Shown: positions 62,664 to 64,000 of the stretch, piece by piece
How the letters are laid out: each line of letters begins with the position of its first letter
How positions within the stretch are numbered: position 1 is the stretch's first letter
Source of the DNA: Actinomucor elegans
Taxonomy: Eukaryota > Mucoromycota > Mucoromycetes > Mucorales > Mucoraceae
Assembly (NCBI GenBank): GCA_026027325.1
Contig: JAMSLZ010000004.1
Span: forward strand, 496,001-560,000
Direction of reading: 5' to 3'
DNA: 64,000 nt
Notes under the pieces: model-generated
Databases searched by the model: none
Seen by the model: the letters and a program-made list of their open reading frames with translations, nothing else
Told to the model about the DNA's origin: nothing
Position numbers and translations under genes: made by a program

Positions 62664-62819
62664 ATGTTCTGGAACCATTTTGGTTGGATCGATAAACAAT
62701 TCCTCAAAATCAACAAAGCTGCCGGAGGAAAGTCTATGATCGCTTCCGTGCAGAAGATTATTGCTATTGGTACTCTATTGATGATTTGCTGTTATTCTAT
62801 TGGTAATACTACTACTTAA
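62664..62819 (+). CDS. Very small single-span membrane protein (candidate)
   Basis: An ATG frame of 51 codons begins MFWNHFGWIDKQFLKINKAA. After a short Gly/Lys linker it has a hydrophobic helix, KIIAIGTLLMICCYSIG (about 31-47). A TATAAAG box sits about 90 bp upstream (62574). An alternative reading splices at GTAATAC (62803) to an acceptor after a T-rich tract (about 62862), ending the protein at SID, 47 residues. Short N-terminal amphipathic region, one membrane span and no signal peptide resemble small subunits of mitochondrial complexes such as the DAPIT/Atp19-type ATP-synthase subunit, but the similarity is weak and only suggestive. The gene is convergent with the HAD hydrolase gene, with stop codons about 100 bp apart. 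Confidence 0.4.
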   Translation: MFWNHFGWIDKQFLKINKAAGGKSMIASVQKIIAIGTLLMICCYSIGNTTT

Positions 62820-62920
62820 TGATGACTCTGTATTAGATGGTAGATGCTTTATTTTTTTTTAGATTGAATATAGAATGAAAAAACGTGAAAATGTACAAAT
62901 AGGTATTTTACTATATATAT

Positions 62921-63871
62921 TTAAACCCAAACCCGGTTGTCGTTCCATAGCGGATAATCTTCATCATCAGTCATTTCTTCCACTTCAACTGTTTCATAAC
63001 TGTTATTGTAATAATGAGGTTCAAATAGTGGATGTTCTTCTTCTTCATCTTCTTCTTCGGTTGAAGTAGATTCATCATCATCTACTTGTTCGGGTGAATA
63101 GTAACAACAATAGCGAAGTGGACTAGATGGCTTAGGAAACTGAGCAAGGATTTCTCTCCAACTTGTCATACGATGGATATTTTTAGTTGTTGTATCTGCA
63201 AAGTGTTGATATAGTCTTTTGGATGTGGATGTCAATGTGGGTGTGAATTGCTGAGGTTTATAATGGTTCCAAGTGTATTGGCCTTGCTTATCATATAATA
63301 GAATATCAATACCCAAATGAGAACAGTCAAACGCATGCTCCAGACTATCGTCTATTAATACATCTACGCCTATTTCTTGACAAATCACTGATTTTGGTTT
63401 AGAAACGTATTCTAATTGTTCTGTATCAGACAAGTCCAGGTTACAAAAGTAGATGCTTTCAAAGATGCCTATTGTTCGTTGTTAGCGTATATTTGTTTTG
63501 TAAGGTGTAACTTTACCTGGATAATGTTTATCGACAAAGCGCTTTGTTTTTTCTGCAACAAATTGTTGGCGAGATGTAACGATCACCAACGTAAAATGAC
63601 GTCTTTTCAGCATCTTCAATGCTTCCAATGCAAAGTCTCGTATGGGTTCAATGCGTGCAAAATGATCAGATTCATAGAAGTCTCGGATTTTTATATAGCT
63701 TTCTTCTTTGGTGCCTCCCCAAACTTTCCAGTATTCATACGTATTAAAATCTGTAACATGCAACTGGGTGCCATATGTATCGTTGTGCCATTCACAGAGC
63801 TTGTCCATAGTATGGGCCAAGGTTTGATCCAGGTCTACTGCGATAACTTTACGGTGTTCTTTAAGATACAT
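62921..63871 (-). CDS. HAD-superfamily hydrolase (5' nucleotidase C-like)
   Basis: Two exons in phase: 63871-63517 and 63468-62921 (300 residues). The 48-nt intron splits a Gly codon. HAD motif I is VIAVDLDQTL (nucleophile Asp13, acid/base Asp15), motif II is VIVTSRQQ, and a motif III/IV pair is present as KPKSVICQEIGVDVLIDDS (Asp-Asp). The cap-region sequence TYEYWKVWGGTKEES is like deoxyribonucleotidase-type and 'HAD-like' fungal proteins. These enzymes hydrolyse phosphate esters with Mg2+. An acidic C-terminal extension (about 225-300) contains STEEEDEEEEHP and VEVEEMTDDEDYPLW. It has no equivalent in minimal HAD nucleotidases. The substrate cannot be named from sequence. Confidence 0.85.
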
Positions 63872-64000
63872 TTTTTTTTAATAAAGAAAGAAGAAAAAAA
63901 AGAAAAGAAGATTGCCCCTCAATTGGGAAGACCTTTAAGCGGGAATAGGAGTTTATGAAAATTTTTCTAAATGTAAGCCTGGTTTTGAATGTCTATGAAA
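63872..64000. promoter_or_regulatory. Upstream region of the HAD hydrolase gene
   Basis: 129 bp of A/T-rich leader to the window end. Nothing further can be said. Confidence 0.3.

Overview
The window is nuclear DNA of a filamentous fungus, most likely an early-diverging Mucoromycota (Mucorales-type). The evidence is AT-rich intergenic DNA with long A/T homopolymers, many short introns (mostly about 40-90 nt, with GTAAGT-like donors and CTAAC/CTGAC-like branch sites), clear eukaryotic genes (SET2, PEX19, three cytosolic ribosomal proteins, a cytochrome-b5-fused delta-9 desaturase), and two gene families I associate with Mucorales. All gene models were spliced by eye from donor/acceptor sites and checked for reading phase. 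No database search was run.

Layout. 1-2800: a decayed Tc1/mariner-like transposase and a higher-order tandem repeat. 2820-4444: a lineage-restricted three-exon gene. 5132-10392: the H3K36 methyltransferase SET2 (-) and RPS21 (-). 11079-20375: a DUSP-type ubiquitin protease (+), a SMG5/6/7-EST1-like protein with a C-terminal PIN domain (+), and RPL14 (-), separated by gene-poor DNA. 23212-24051: a secreted protein of unknown function (-). 25525-30763: an apparently complete CACTA (En/Spm) DNA transposon with TIRs, a 3-bp target duplication, subterminal repeats, a spliced 930-aa Tnp2-type transposase and a divergently transcribed second gene. 31488-32632: RPL7 (-). Its second intron is GC-AG and encodes a box C/D snoRNA; its first intron holds a long hairpin. 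34927-36780: a coiled-coil protein and a small acidic protein (both -). 38664-41971: PEX19 (+) convergent with an alternative NADH dehydrogenase (-). 43.1-44.3 kb: a decayed gene. 45099-46484: OLE1-type desaturase (-). 49872-54801: an Ish1/Msc1-like secretory-pathway protein (+) convergent with a Kin4-type kinase (-). 54.8-62.6 kb: almost gene-free, with relics, long poly-A/T runs and dispersed repeats. 62664-63871: a tiny membrane-protein ORF (+) convergent with a HAD-family hydrolase (-).

Most genes are housekeeping: chromatin and transcription (SET2), translation (RPS21, RPL14, RPL7), mRNA surveillance (SMG-like), protein turnover (UBP), peroxisome and mitochondrial function (PEX19, NDE), lipid desaturation (OLE1) and signalling (Kin4-like). 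The neighbours do not form an obvious pathway. The most notable items are the intact-looking CACTA element, the intronic snoRNA inside a GC-AG intron of RPL7 at the position where budding yeast keeps snR39/snR59, the RPL7 intron-1 hairpin, a PIN domain that has lost its usual acidic Glu, and a seven-copy dispersed repeat of about 75 bp.
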